The notes under the pieces: generated by a model | What the model saw: only the letters and a program-made list of their open reading frames with translations | The model's database searches: none | What the model was told of the DNA's origin: nothing | Source of the DNA: CAWIVH01 sp963839475 | Lineage (GTDB): Bacteria > Acidobacteriota > UBA6911 | Length of the DNA stretch: 64,000 bases | Direction of reading: 5' to 3' | Assembly (NCBI GenBank): GCA_963839475.1 | Contig: CAWIVH010000013.1 | Span: 1-64,000, forward strand | Shown here: piece by piece, positions 46,436 through 55,047 of the stretch | Numbering within the stretch: the first letter of the stretch is position 1 | Layout: each line of letters starts with the position of its first letter | Made by a program: the position numbers and the translations under genes

Positions 46436-47323
46436 TTATTCCAGTTTCTTGTTGCGGTTCTGCAGCATGGTCTCGAGGCCCTTCTTCCACCACTCTCCTG
46501 TCAGACCCTTGAGGTGCTCTTCGGGCCATTCGCTTTTGGAAGGATGGATAGCCAGCGTCTCGACGAGGATGTCATCTCCATAGAACGATGCCTCCTGCAG
46601 GATATTGCCGTCATCCTTGATGATGCGGCTTTGACCGTGGGACCCGCTGTTGTCCTTTACATTGCCGGGTGCATTAGCCGCCACCGCAAAGATCTGGTTC
46701 TCGACCGCACGCGCCATCATCTGGGCGCGGTAGCCGGCGAGCTTCGACTCCTTCTGCATGCTGGCTTCATGGCTTATATAGTAAACGATGCGCGCGCCGG
46801 CCATTGCCGGCAGGCGCACAAACTCAGGAAAGCGCTCGTCATGGCAGACAATGACGGTCGAGGCGACCCCTTCGAGATCGAAAAGCGCAATGTGGTTCCC
46901 CGGGGTCGCCCATTTCTCCCCGGCCAGCATCAGTTTGCCGAAGCGTTCGACCAGTTCGCCTTTCGAGTTGATGACGACGGCCGTGTTGTAGGTACGGCTG
47001 CCCTGCCTGTAGATGCTCCCGAATACCACCGCAATCCCGCGAGTGCGGCAAGTGCGTGCGATGGCTTCCTCAGCTTTCAGGACTTCCTCCGACGAGGCTT
47101 CCATCACTTCCCGGGTGTGGTAGCCGGTCAGGGCACACTCCGGGAATGCCGCCACCTTCACCTGCCGATCAGCCAGCCGCTCTATCGTGGCGATCATCCG
47201 GGTGAGATTATCAGCCACCTGGAAGGATGAACGGAACTGCACAGCGGCTACTTTAAATTCGATTTTTTCGGCGGCAGATGCCGCCTGGAGCGAAAGTGCG
47301 AGCAGCAGGATCCATCGATGCAT
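46436..47323 (-). CDS. Carbon-nitrogen hydrolase (nitrilase superfamily), Sec-exported
   Basis: The 295-residue protein has a Sec signal (MHRWILLLALSLQAASA) and the complete triad E62 (AAFPECALTGY), K130 (ERFGKLML) and C160 (TVIVCHDERFPE). It starts 13 bases after the stop of the upstream oxidoreductase; the GGGAGGT ribosome-binding site overlaps that stop, so the pair is almost certainly cotranscribed. An amidase acting on an N-acyl or amide group of an extracellular substrate is the simplest reading. It is a distant paralogue of 40363-41292, which uses Tat instead. Confidence 0.87.
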   Translation of the reverse strand: MHRWILLLALSLQAASAAEKIEFKVAAVQFRSSFQVADNLTRMIATIERLADRQVKVAAFPECALTGYHTREVMEASSEEVLKAEEAIARTCRTRGIAVVFGSIYRQGSRTYNTAVVINSKGELVERFGKLMLAGEKWATPGNHIALFDLEGVASTVIVCHDERFPEFVRLPAMAGARIVYYISHEASMQKESKLAGYRAQMMARAVENQIFAVAANAPGNVKDNSGSHGQSRIIKDDGNILQEASFYGDDILVETLAIHPSKSEWPEEHLKGLTGEWWKKGLETMLQNRNKKLE

Positions 47324-47336
47324 TGTCTGTACCTCC

Positions 47337-48647
47337 CTAGACGTTTCGAAGCAGGCGACTCGACCAGTGATCGCGGTACTCTCGAGTCAGGTACCTGGCG
47401 GCCTCAGGGTCCCCGAGGATGGTTTCATTGGCGGGATCGAAACGGATATTCCGGCCGGTCCGCACAACGATGTTGCCGAGGTGGCACAGGACCGCAGAGA
47501 TATGACCGATTTCCACGTCAGCGCTCGGCTTCTGCCGGGTGCGGATGCAGTCGATGAAGTTCCGGATGTGGGGAATAATCCCCTCCTCAAAGGTCGATTC
47601 TTGCTCGTAGTGGATGAGCTCCCCTTTGGCATCGAAGGCGCGGAACGCGTACCGGCCACCGACCCACCGCCCCATTTCGACCATGCCTTCGGTCCCGTAG
47701 AAGATTATGGAATTTTCCGACTTCTGGAATCCGTAGGGTGTCCAGAGGCGCTCGTCCCACAGGATCACCTTTTTATCATAGTTGTAGGTGATATGGTCCG
47801 TATCGGGAGTCTCCTTGTCGTCATTGAAACGAAGCTTGCGTCCCGTGCCGCTGATGTGAGTCGGGGCATCGACTCCCAACACCCAGCGGCATATGTCGAG
47901 CCAGTGAGAGCCGTTGTCCCCGAGTTCGGCGGCCCCGAAGCTCCATGTCCAGGAGTAGGTGCGGTGGAACCGGTTCCGGTTGAAGGGAACCATCGGAGCC
48001 GGGCCGATCCAGAAATCGTAGTTAACCCCTTCAGGTACAGCCTCGTCCGGCTTGCGCCCGAGGTCCGGCCGAAGCTCAGTATTCTCGACCTTGGCCATGA
48101 GCACTTCGCCGATCTTGCCCGACCGTATCAACTCGACCATGCGGTGTGTGTTCGGGCGGCTGCGGCTCTGGCTCCCCACCTGGACCACCCGGTTGTAGCG
48201 CCTGGCGGCCTGCACCGCGAGACGTCCCTCGCGTACGTTGTGGGACATCGGCTTCTCGACATACACGTCCTTGCCCGCTTCGCAGGCGAGGAGCAGTGCG
48301 GGTACATGCCAGTGGATAGGTGTTGCGACCACGATGGCGTGAACTGACTTGTCGTCCAGAACTCGCCGGATATCATCCACAACCGCCGGCGTTTTCCCCT
48401 TGGCGGTTTCCACCGACTTCACGGCGGGGCCGACGACGTTCCGGTCGACGTCGCAAATGTACGGGATCTCGACGTCGGGAAGGGAAGCGAACATGCTGGT
48501 CAATCCCTTTCCGCGGCCGTTGACCCCCATCATGGCTATGGAAACCTTGTCGGCAGGTGAAACTCTTGCGGATGCCTCCGGAGAGCCGGCAACCATGGAC
48601 CCCGCCACACCCGCCGAGATGCTCTCCAGGAATGTTCGTCTTTTCAT
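47337..48647 (-). CDS. Gfo/Idh/MocA family oxidoreductase, Tat-exported (2)
   Basis: The 436-residue protein begins with a twin-arginine-like signal (MKRRTFLESISAGVAG). It has MMGVNGRGKGL for cofactor binding, ATPIHWHVPALL, the YVEKPMSHN motif with the nicotinamide-contacting Lys, and GDNGSHWLDICRWVLG in the C-terminal domain. The last third ends in the RYLTREYRDHW pattern of planctomycete/acidobacterial exported members. AGGAG precedes the ATG. It is the first gene of the operon with the nitrilase-like protein and family member 1; the substrate is unknown. Confidence 0.88.
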   Translation of the reverse strand: MKRRTFLESISAGVAGSMVAGSPEASARVSPADKVSIAMMGVNGRGKGLTSMFASLPDVEIPYICDVDRNVVGPAVKSVETAKGKTPAVVDDIRRVLDDKSVHAIVVATPIHWHVPALLLACEAGKDVYVEKPMSHNVREGRLAVQAARRYNRVVQVGSQSRSRPNTHRMVELIRSGKIGEVLMAKVENTELRPDLGRKPDEAVPEGVNYDFWIGPAPMVPFNRNRFHRTYSWTWSFGAAELGDNGSHWLDICRWVLGVDAPTHISGTGRKLRFNDDKETPDTDHITYNYDKKVILWDERLWTPYGFQKSENSIIFYGTEGMVEMGRWVGGRYAFRAFDAKGELIHYEQESTFEEGIIPHIRNFIDCIRTRQKPSADVEIGHISAVLCHLGNIVVRTGRNIRFDPANETILGDPEAARYLTREYRDHWSSRLLRNV

Positions 48648-48694
48648 GATCCTTCTCCTAGTTGCTTTCGTTTCGAGTCAATGTTACGGCTAGA

Positions 48695-48736
48695 CAGGAT
48701 TCAGAAGTCAGAAGTCAGGAGCCAGAAGTCAGAATG
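48695..48736. repeat. Heptamer tandem repeat, six units
   Basis: Six 7-base units in a row, consensus CAGAAGT: CAGGATT, CAGAAGT, CAGAAGT, CAGGAGC, CAGAAGT, CAGAATG. The array overlaps the last codons of the four-helix-bundle gene. Two inverted units of the same heptamer lie at the other end of that gene (49078-49091). Confidence 0.8.
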
Positions 48737-49080
48737 GCCTGTGAACAGGCCTCCAACAGTTTGCTGACCTCTTCAAGCAACTGGCTTAATACAGAAACAT
48801 CGCCGTACTCGAGGTCCTTGGCGAGAATCAAAGAATACCGAGATTCTTCTACCGAACCCTGTGCTATGTTGTAAAAACGGAGTTTGTCCGCTTTTCCTCG
48901 TTTCTTGAACCCTTCCGCAATGTTCGCGGCAATAGATACGGCTGCACGCCGAAATTGAGACGTCAGACCATAAGTTTCAGATCGTGGGAATGTCCGAGAC
49001 AATCGGTAAGCCGCAAGCACGAACTGATGGGCTTTTTGCCAAACCACCAGGTCTTCAAATTTCGTCGCCGGCATTTTCAT
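48715..49080 (-). CDS. Four-helix-bundle protein (23S rRNA intervening-sequence protein family)
   Basis: The ATG at 49080 (AGGAG six bases upstream) gives 121 residues. FEDLVVWQKAHQFVLAAY, LSRTFPRSETYGLTSQFRRAA and IAANIAEGFKK are the hallmark blocks of the family, which was first found inside intervening sequences of 23S rRNA genes and is widespread as stand-alone genes of unknown role. Here it is not within rRNA. Inverted heptamer repeats flank it: the upstream one provides both the Shine-Dalgarno (in CAGGAGT) and the start codon (in CAGAATG), and the downstream array encodes the last residues. This suggests that the gene and its repeats moved as one cassette. Confidence 0.88.
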   Translation of the reverse strand: MKMPATKFEDLVVWQKAHQFVLAAYRLSRTFPRSETYGLTSQFRRAAVSIAANIAEGFKKRGKADKLRFYNIAQGSVEESRYSLILAKDLEYGDVSVLSQLLEEVSKLLEACSQAILTSGS

Positions 49081-49091
49081 TCTGACTCCTG
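49078..49091. repeat. Inverted heptamer pair at the 5' end of the four-helix gene
   Basis: On the minus strand the sequence reads CAGGAGT CAGAATG, which matches 13 of 14 bases of the inner end of the downstream array (CAGAAGT CAGAATG at 48723-48736) in inverted orientation. The two arrays therefore look like terminal inverted repeats pointing inward at the gene. Confidence 0.75.
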
Positions 49092-49138
49092 GCAATCTGA
49101 GTAGTTACAGTCTCCAAAAGTCTGTCTGAATCCAAGTG

Positions 49139-50194
49139 CTACTCCATACCTGATGCCAGCAGCAGCGTTTCCTGGACCGCAAGGTCGTCCTCGGCAGTGG
49201 AACTCAACTGCGCCTTGCCTCGCACGGCGGCCGCCAGTTCGACAAAGTCACCGGCAAAACGCTCCCATTTCGGCCAGTCCAGCTTGTTCATGCCGGCTTT
49301 GTAGGGCCCCGCTTCTTTCGCGAGATCCATTTCGAGCGCCGGCGGCTCAATGGGCCGGATGGTCGCCGTCCCGTTCGTTCCCAGGACCTCGAGTGCGCGG
49401 TAGGCTGCCGAGTTGGGCTGGAACGTCGCCGAGAATACGGACGCAATGGCGCGGGGGTATTCGAAGACCGCCACCGAATTGTCGATGAACGAGTCGTTGA
49501 AGCGCCCATGGGTAAACAGGAACGGCGTCACCTTCGTCGGTTTCCCGAGCAGCCGGACGATCGCTTCGATCATGTGGCTGCCGAGCTCGAACATGACTCC
49601 TCCCTTGAATTCACCCCACTCGGCACGGCGCTCCTGGGCAAGCTGGTTGTTCATGGTTGCGCGAACCATGTACACATCACCCAGCCAGCCCTTGCGGGTC
49701 GCTTCGACGACCGCATTGAAGGGCGGACTGTAACGATACTGGTAACCCAGTTGCAGCAACAGATGCTTTTCGCGCGCCATCTTCACGATTTCCTGAAAAT
49801 CCGCCACGTGCAGCGAGGGAGGCTTCTCGAGGTGAACATGCTTTCCGGCAGCAAGGGCCATGCGTGCATACCGTGCGTGATCACGCACCACCGACTCGAC
49901 CGCGACGACTTGGCTCTGGGCCAGGACCTCATCCTGAGAGAGGAGCTTGACTCCCTGCTTCTCCACCGCAGCGCGCACTGCCGGCGAGTCGTCCCACGCT
50001 CCTACGAGCTCAAAATCGGCGTGGTTTTTCAACAGCTTCAGTTTTGGTGCCGCGTGGGAATACGCCGCCCCCAGGAACCCGATCTTGATCCTGGGCTCGC
50101 CCCCCTGGGTTATTTCTACCCCGCGAGCGGTCGTCGACCGGCTCACTCCCAGCGCCGTGCCGGCCGCGGCTGTAAGGAACGCTCTCCGATTCAT
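49139..50194 (-). CDS. Gfo/Idh/MocA family oxidoreductase, Tat-exported (3)
   Basis: From the ATG at 50194 (GGGAGAA upstream) the protein has 351 residues. The open frame runs far beyond this start over the intergenic region, but that part is not coding. MNRRAFLTAAAGTALG is a twin-arginine signal. IGFLGAAYSHAAPKL marks the cofactor-binding loop, HLEKPPSLH the EKP motif and GGVMFELGSHMIEAI the substrate domain. It is shorter than the other two family members and is the most distant of the three. It lies divergent from a sulfatase gene, which suggests a shared intergenic promoter region. Confidence 0.85.
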   Translation of the reverse strand: MNRRAFLTAAAGTALGVSRSTTARGVEITQGGEPRIKIGFLGAAYSHAAPKLKLLKNHADFELVGAWDDSPAVRAAVEKQGVKLLSQDEVLAQSQVVAVESVVRDHARYARMALAAGKHVHLEKPPSLHVADFQEIVKMAREKHLLLQLGYQYRYSPPFNAVVEATRKGWLGDVYMVRATMNNQLAQERRAEWGEFKGGVMFELGSHMIEAIVRLLGKPTKVTPFLFTHGRFNDSFIDNSVAVFEYPRAIASVFSATFQPNSAAYRALEVLGTNGTATIRPIEPPALEMDLAKEAGPYKAGMNKLDWPKWERFAGDFVELAAAVRGKAQLSSTAEDDLAVQETLLLASGME

Positions 50195-50464
50195 AGCTGG
50201 ATTCTCCCATTTGATATTGCACAATATAATTTCCTGTGGACAGCGGGCTTCCCGATTCGTGGGCTGCCGCGAGGCGTCCGCCTTGATTGATGGGGCCATT
50301 CTAACGCAGTGAATCTGATTCCGGCAACAATCTATTGTTTTCGAAAACTCTGATATGGAATTATCATAATATAATGGTCCTGGCAGGTTGTTAGTGATCT
50401 CCAGCAGGCTTGAGTTTGATCCGCACGAATTCCTGATGTTCAGTTTTGGCGGGAGGCGATCACC

Positions 50465-51853
50465 ATGAAGGAACAGATGCGGTCGGGACAAACACGGCGG
50501 GACTTTCTGTGCCGCGCCGGAATCGTGCCGCTGGTCCTCACTGCTTCGAAGACCAGTGCGGAGAGCGCCGGCCGGCCCCGGCCTAATATCATCTTCATTC
50601 TGGCGGATGACCTGGGATCCGCCGATCTCGGCTGCTACGGACAGAATCTGATTCGAACTCCCCGGATCGACCGGATGGCCCGTGAGGGGATGAGGTTCAC
50701 GCAGTGTTATGCGGGGGCGGCGGTTTGTGCTCCGTCGCGCAATGTGTTGATGACCGGGATGCACACCGGGCACACTCGCATCCGAGGCAACTCCCCGGCG
50801 GTGGGCGGCACGATCGAAACTTTTGGCGAAGGGGCGCGCCGGCTTTCTTTGGAGGCCTCGGATGTGACAGTCGCAGAGCATCTCAAAACGGCCGGGTATG
50901 CCACGGGCATCACGGGCAAATGGGGATTGGCAGAACCGGACACCGAGGGAATCCCGAATCGGAAGGGCTTCGACGAGTGGTTCGGATACCTCAACCAGAA
51001 TCACGCCCCGTACTATTTCACCCCATACCTGTGGAAGGACGAGCGGCAATTCCCGCTCGTCGGAAATCGCGACGGCCAGAGGGGGCAGTACACGCACGAT
51101 CTTTTCACGGGATTTGCGCTGGACTTCATTCGCAGGCACCGGCAACACCCATTTTTTCTGTATGTCGCATTCACCATTCCCCACGAGAGGCTCGAAGTGC
51201 CGGACCTGGGAGAATATTCCGACCGGCCGTGGCCCGAACGGGCAAAAATTTATGCTGCGATGGTCAGCCGTATGGATAAGCACGTGGGGCAGATCCTCGA
51301 TCTGCTGAAAGAACTGGGTGTCGACGGGCAGACCTTGGTTTTCTTCTGCTCAGACAATGGCGCGCCCCGGAAAGACTTCGGCGACCTTTTCGAAAGCAAT
51401 GGGCAGCTGCAGGGTTGGAAGGGGGAACTTCGCGAAGGTGGAATACGCGTCCCGATGATCGCGCGCTGGCCGGGGAGAGTACCTGCGGGGAAGGAAAGCA
51501 GCGCCCCCTGGTACTTCGCGGATTTCCTGCCGACCGCGGCTGGCCTCGCCGGCTTCAAGCCGCCCTCGAGCGACGGCCGTGATGTGCTGCCGCTTCTGAC
51601 CGGAAAGCAGGCCGATCTCCCGGCCAGGTTTTTATATTGGGAGAGCCCGGGCAAGCGATTCGAGCAGGCAGTCCGGTTCGGCCGGTGGAAGGGGTATCGC
51701 GCCGGACTGGACGGCGTGCTGGAACTCTACGATCTGGCGAACGATCCTTCCGAGAAGCAGAACGTCGCCGAGGCTCATGTGCAAGTTGTGGCACAGATCA
51801 GCGAGTACCTGAAGAGTGCCAGAGCAGAGTCTCCCAACTGGCCGACCCGGTGA
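50465..51853 (+). CDS. Arylsulfatase-type sulfatase, Tat-exported
   Basis: The 462-residue enzyme has a twin-arginine signal (QTRRDFLCRAGI). C88 in VCAPSRNVLMTG is the expected formylglycine site, and D48/D49 (ILADDLGS) plus FFCSDNGAPRKD supply calcium ligands. The pattern TGHTRIRGN and ITGKWGLAEPDTEGIP is that of arylsulfatase A-like family S1 enzymes acting on sulfated glycans. GGGAGG lies before the ATG at 50465. An AT-rich stretch with TATAAT at 50370-50375 may be part of its promoter. A hairpin terminator follows. Confidence 0.92.
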   Translation: MKEQMRSGQTRRDFLCRAGIVPLVLTASKTSAESAGRPRPNIIFILADDLGSADLGCYGQNLIRTPRIDRMAREGMRFTQCYAGAAVCAPSRNVLMTGMHTGHTRIRGNSPAVGGTIETFGEGARRLSLEASDVTVAEHLKTAGYATGITGKWGLAEPDTEGIPNRKGFDEWFGYLNQNHAPYYFTPYLWKDERQFPLVGNRDGQRGQYTHDLFTGFALDFIRRHRQHPFFLYVAFTIPHERLEVPDLGEYSDRPWPERAKIYAAMVSRMDKHVGQILDLLKELGVDGQTLVFFCSDNGAPRKDFGDLFESNGQLQGWKGELREGGIRVPMIARWPGRVPAGKESSAPWYFADFLPTAAGLAGFKPPSSDGRDVLPLLTGKQADLPARFLYWESPGKRFEQAVRFGRWKGYRAGLDGVLELYDLANDPSEKQNVAEAHVQVVAQISEYLKSARAESPNWPTR

Positions 51854-51875
51854 TCGTGGCGGCGGGCGAAGCTCA

Positions 51876-51918
51876 CAGTTCGCAGCCATCCGCGGCTGCA
51901 AACGGATGCTGCGAACTG
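51876..51918. terminator. Bidirectional terminator hairpin
   Basis: Arms at 51876-51892 and 51903-51918 pair over 16 bases with one bulged base and a 10-base loop. It sits in the short gap between the convergent sulfatase and DapA-like genes, 23 and 27 bases from their stops. Confidence 0.65.
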
Positions 51919-51944
51919 CGAAATTCCTGCTTGCTGCGCGAGCG

Positions 51945-52865
51945 TCATAGTCCTGCAGTTTCCGCCTCAAGAAGGTCCAGATATTCGATCAGGCTCCGGC
52001 CGCAGGCCTCGTGGTAACGGTCGTAGGGGATGGAGCGCTTGCGGGTGTGCCTGGTGCTGAAGAGCCCGCGGTGATGGAAGAGCTGTTTGTAGAAGTGAAT
52101 GGATATCTCCAAATGCTGCCGCGTAAAAGCCAGCACCGGGAGGATCTTGTGAAACCAGGCCTGCGCTTCTTCAATGTTTCCCTGGCCATGAGCTTCAAAG
52201 ATGCGCCGATAGAACCGGGTCATCGCGGTCGGGATGAAGACGTCGACTCCTCTATCCAGCGCCTCTATCATCTGATCGGCCGCCCAGCCTCCAGATATAT
52301 GCAGCCTCCCGTCGGTCGCTTCCAGCACTGCCGAATACTTGGGGCCGGCGGGTGCAACCTCCACCTTGAGACAGCGGAAAGCCGGGATCGTCTCGAACAT
52401 CGTTGCGATCAGCGGCACATCGAGGCCGGGACCGCCCCACTGCAGGTCCTGGATCATGAGCGTTTCAATACCCACAGCGGCCAGCGAACGGAAGAAATCG
52501 ATGATCGCGTTCGCATTGCCCTTCCTTCCGGGCGGCACCTCGGCGAGCACACAATCACATCCCGCCTGGATGGCGGCTTCAGCCAGGGCATAGCTTTCGA
52601 CTTCGGTGTCGGCTGTGGCCCCGGCAATGACTTGAGCCCGGCCAGCAGTCAATTCCCGGACGAAGCGGACCAGCTCGATCCTCTCGGGCAGAGAAAGTTC
52701 CGTCACTTCTCCGGCCTGGGCCGGCGTGAGAAAACCGACGGCGCCTTCAAGAAGGTGCGATTCCACGGTGCGTTCGACGGAAGGGAAATCGATGCGGCCC
52801 TGTTCGTCGAAAGGGGTGTTGAGGCTGACCACCACTCCCCGGAGCGGATACCTATCCTTTGTCAT
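51945..52865 (-). CDS. DapA-family protein lacking the catalytic tyrosine
   Basis: The 306-residue protein keeps the DapA barrel and the Schiff-base lysine (K167 in FRCLKVEVAP). The position of the conserved tyrosine is occupied by Asp (D140 in LMIQDLQ), and the GTTGE loop reads PAQAGEVTEL. It is therefore unlikely to be a dihydrodipicolinate synthase or a normal N-acetylneuraminate lyase. A changed proton-relay chemistry, as in some aldolases or dehydratases of the superfamily, is possible. It is convergent with the sulfatase at 50465 and distinct from the DapA-like protein at 28284. Confidence 0.8.
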   Translation of the reverse strand: MTKDRYPLRGVVVSLNTPFDEQGRIDFPSVERTVESHLLEGAVGFLTPAQAGEVTELSLPERIELVRFVRELTAGRAQVIAGATADTEVESYALAEAAIQAGCDCVLAEVPPGRKGNANAIIDFFRSLAAVGIETLMIQDLQWGGPGLDVPLIATMFETIPAFRCLKVEVAPAGPKYSAVLEATDGRLHISGGWAADQMIEALDRGVDVFIPTAMTRFYRRIFEAHGQGNIEEAQAWFHKILPVLAFTRQHLEISIHFYKQLFHHRGLFSTRHTRKRSIPYDRYHEACGRSLIEYLDLLEAETAGL

Positions 52866-52965
52866 CGTGAAGCCTCAGCATCTTCATTAGGTGGTGCCGG
52901 GCAATTCCCTGAATCGGAATGCCCTGAGCTGTCAGCCGCGTGACGATACCCGGCTTGTCTCCTCG

Positions 52966-54858
52966 TCAATCGGTTTTACCTATTGGCTTGGCGGCGACAT
53001 CGAGATCGTCAACGTAATAGTAGGCGGGGGCGACCGGGTCGTCCGGATGGGCTACATCCTTCCCCGGGGACTTAGGGTCGCGCAGGATCGGTTCGATGCG
53101 ATAGGGCCCGGTACGGAAAGTGATCCGTTCCAGGGACTGCACGGGATCGAGCAGCTCCGCCCCCTCCAGTGCCATCCGGCCGTCCAGGGATACGTCATAT
53201 TTCCCCTCTACATCTACATGGATGTCCAACCTGTACCAGACCCCCGGCTTGTACTCCGCGATGACCACAGGTTCATTCTGGTTGCCATCGAACGCGGTGA
53301 TCCGGCCGTGCTCGTCCAATCGGAGCCGCAGCGGCGACCTCCAGCCGAAACGGTCGTCCAATTCGATATCGAGCTGCCCCGTGTTTGCCTGTTTCGCGAG
53401 CACCTTGAAGCTGATCCTGAGTTCCCGGGCTTCCGGAAAAACCCGGACTGCCTTGGCATAATCGTGGGGTTCACGATCACTGATTTCAAGGCTTCGATTC
53501 CCGCTGCCCGGGAAGTCGACGATCCGTATGGGAGCCCATTTGGGGCTATACAGGTTCCAGTCGAGGTCCTCGGTCGCACCCTGGTTAAAATCGTCGTGCA
53601 CCGGTCCGGTTACGGTTCCACGAACCGGAAGCGGGATGCGTGTGACCCACAGATCGTCCTTGTTCATGCTGTAGGTCGCCCACATGGTGTTCCCGGGAGG
53701 GGTGCCGTTGCCCTCGACGATGCCCCGGACATATTGCGGACCGAAGGCTTTGTCCAGGCCGTTGTAGCGCCGCGGCGGTACTTCGCCGCAAACGGTGAGC
53801 ATGTTGTCAAAAGTGATCCCGTCCTCTCCCGTAACGATGGCGAGCGGCCAGCGGTGGCGGTTGTCGGCCCGCGGATTGTAGAGCAACGCGTATCTACCAT
53901 CCTTGGTGCGCTGGCCCCATACTTTCGCTTCGGCCATAACAAGCGAGCGTGACCTCACCGGCTTGGACCAGGATTTCCCTTCATCCTTTGTGATCGAAGA
54001 CCAGGAACCCTTCCAGAGGCCGACAACGGCCCCGTCTTTGCGGTGGTAAAAAGAAAGCGCTTTGAGCGCCCTGTCCATCGGATAATAGAAACCATCTTCC
54101 GCGCGGTCTTCCTCCCACCATTGCATGGTTATGAGCTTGTTAGCCAGGAGCGCCTCACATGCAGATTTGAATCCCGCATCCGCAGACGACGCGTAGAACG
54201 GGAAATTAGTGTTTTTCTCGCTGAATCCGTTGTGCGCGTTGTAGCGGATAAAGTACACGGGGCCGAATGTGGCATCGCGGTAGACCTCGCGCACGACTCG
54301 CCCCACACCGCCGCCGTCGTTAATGTGCTTGCCGTAACCGTAAAAACCAAGCACCAGCAGGCGCCCGTCAGAAGCCACGTAAAATCCCATCCGCTGATGC
54401 ACCATGCCGGGGAGGCCGTTCGGCAGAGTGATTTGCGGAAAGACCACGCGCGGTTTTTCCCAATTCACGCCGTCCGGCGATGTGGTGAGCAGAGTCTGCA
54501 TCGGCGGCCGGTTTTCGTCTACCGGCGAGCTCAAGTATTCCAGATAAAACTTTCCGTTCCAATAAGCCAGCATCGGCGCATGATTGTAGGTCCAGCCGGT
54601 GCCTTCGGCCATTTCGGCGTGCGCCCGGTTGGCGCGGAATACCTGGTAGTTTTTCGCCCCGACGGCGAGGCGCAGGCCGCCGTCATGGTAGGGCAGCACG
54701 CTCTCGCTGCCGATGTAGCGGACCGGTTCCTCGGGGGTTCCCGGAACTCCCGCCGGCGGCAAAGGGCCCTGAGCCGACGCCGCGAAGGCTAAAAGCAGCA
54801 GTCCCAATCCGGCAACCGCCGCGCCGGGCAAAATGTATCCGCGCAATCTGCTTTTCAT
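52966..54858 (-). CDS. Secreted sialidase-like propeller protein with C-terminal jelly-roll domain (copy A)
   Basis: I chose the ATG at 54858, which has AGGAGG upstream and starts a signal peptide (MKSRLRGYILPGAAVAG); the frame is open 36 codons earlier. The 630-residue protein has a propeller-like region (about 60-430: SPDGVNWEKP, TKDEGKSWSKP, VWGQRTKDGRYALLYNP) and a concanavalin/LamG-like region (about 450-630: DYAKAVRVFPEARELRISFKV). It is clearly paralogous to 56551-58593; KVWGQRT/KIWGQRT, QYVRGI and DYAKAVRVFPE recur in both. The enzyme class is unknown: glycan hydrolase, lyase or binding protein. Confidence 0.75.
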   Translation of the reverse strand: MKSRLRGYILPGAAVAGLGLLLLAFAASAQGPLPPAGVPGTPEEPVRYIGSESVLPYHDGGLRLAVGAKNYQVFRANRAHAEMAEGTGWTYNHAPMLAYWNGKFYLEYLSSPVDENRPPMQTLLTTSPDGVNWEKPRVVFPQITLPNGLPGMVHQRMGFYVASDGRLLVLGFYGYGKHINDGGGVGRVVREVYRDATFGPVYFIRYNAHNGFSEKNTNFPFYASSADAGFKSACEALLANKLITMQWWEEDRAEDGFYYPMDRALKALSFYHRKDGAVVGLWKGSWSSITKDEGKSWSKPVRSRSLVMAEAKVWGQRTKDGRYALLYNPRADNRHRWPLAIVTGEDGITFDNMLTVCGEVPPRRYNGLDKAFGPQYVRGIVEGNGTPPGNTMWATYSMNKDDLWVTRIPLPVRGTVTGPVHDDFNQGATEDLDWNLYSPKWAPIRIVDFPGSGNRSLEISDREPHDYAKAVRVFPEARELRISFKVLAKQANTGQLDIELDDRFGWRSPLRLRLDEHGRITAFDGNQNEPVVIAEYKPGVWYRLDIHVDVEGKYDVSLDGRMALEGAELLDPVQSLERITFRTGPYRIEPILRDPKSPGKDVAHPDDPVAPAYYYVDDLDVAAKPIGKTD

Positions 54859-55047
54859 CACCCAATCCCTCCTGTTCGGCCAAGGCGCCGATGCCCTGCG
54901 CGGTTCGCAGAGGCATCGATTTAAAAATAAGATCATCAGAATGAAAATTGTACAACTATTTTCCAAAATGTGGCAGATTTTGGGCGAATGATCGGTGCGG
55001 ATGGGAAAGAGATGACATCTCTACCGGCAAGGAAATAGGAGACATTC

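Noticed and set aside
50195..51283. Upstream extension of the third Gfo/Idh/MocA gene
   Set aside because: The extension crosses the intergenic region and the sulfatase gene on the opposite strand; a twin-arginine signal and ribosome-binding site support the start at 50194.
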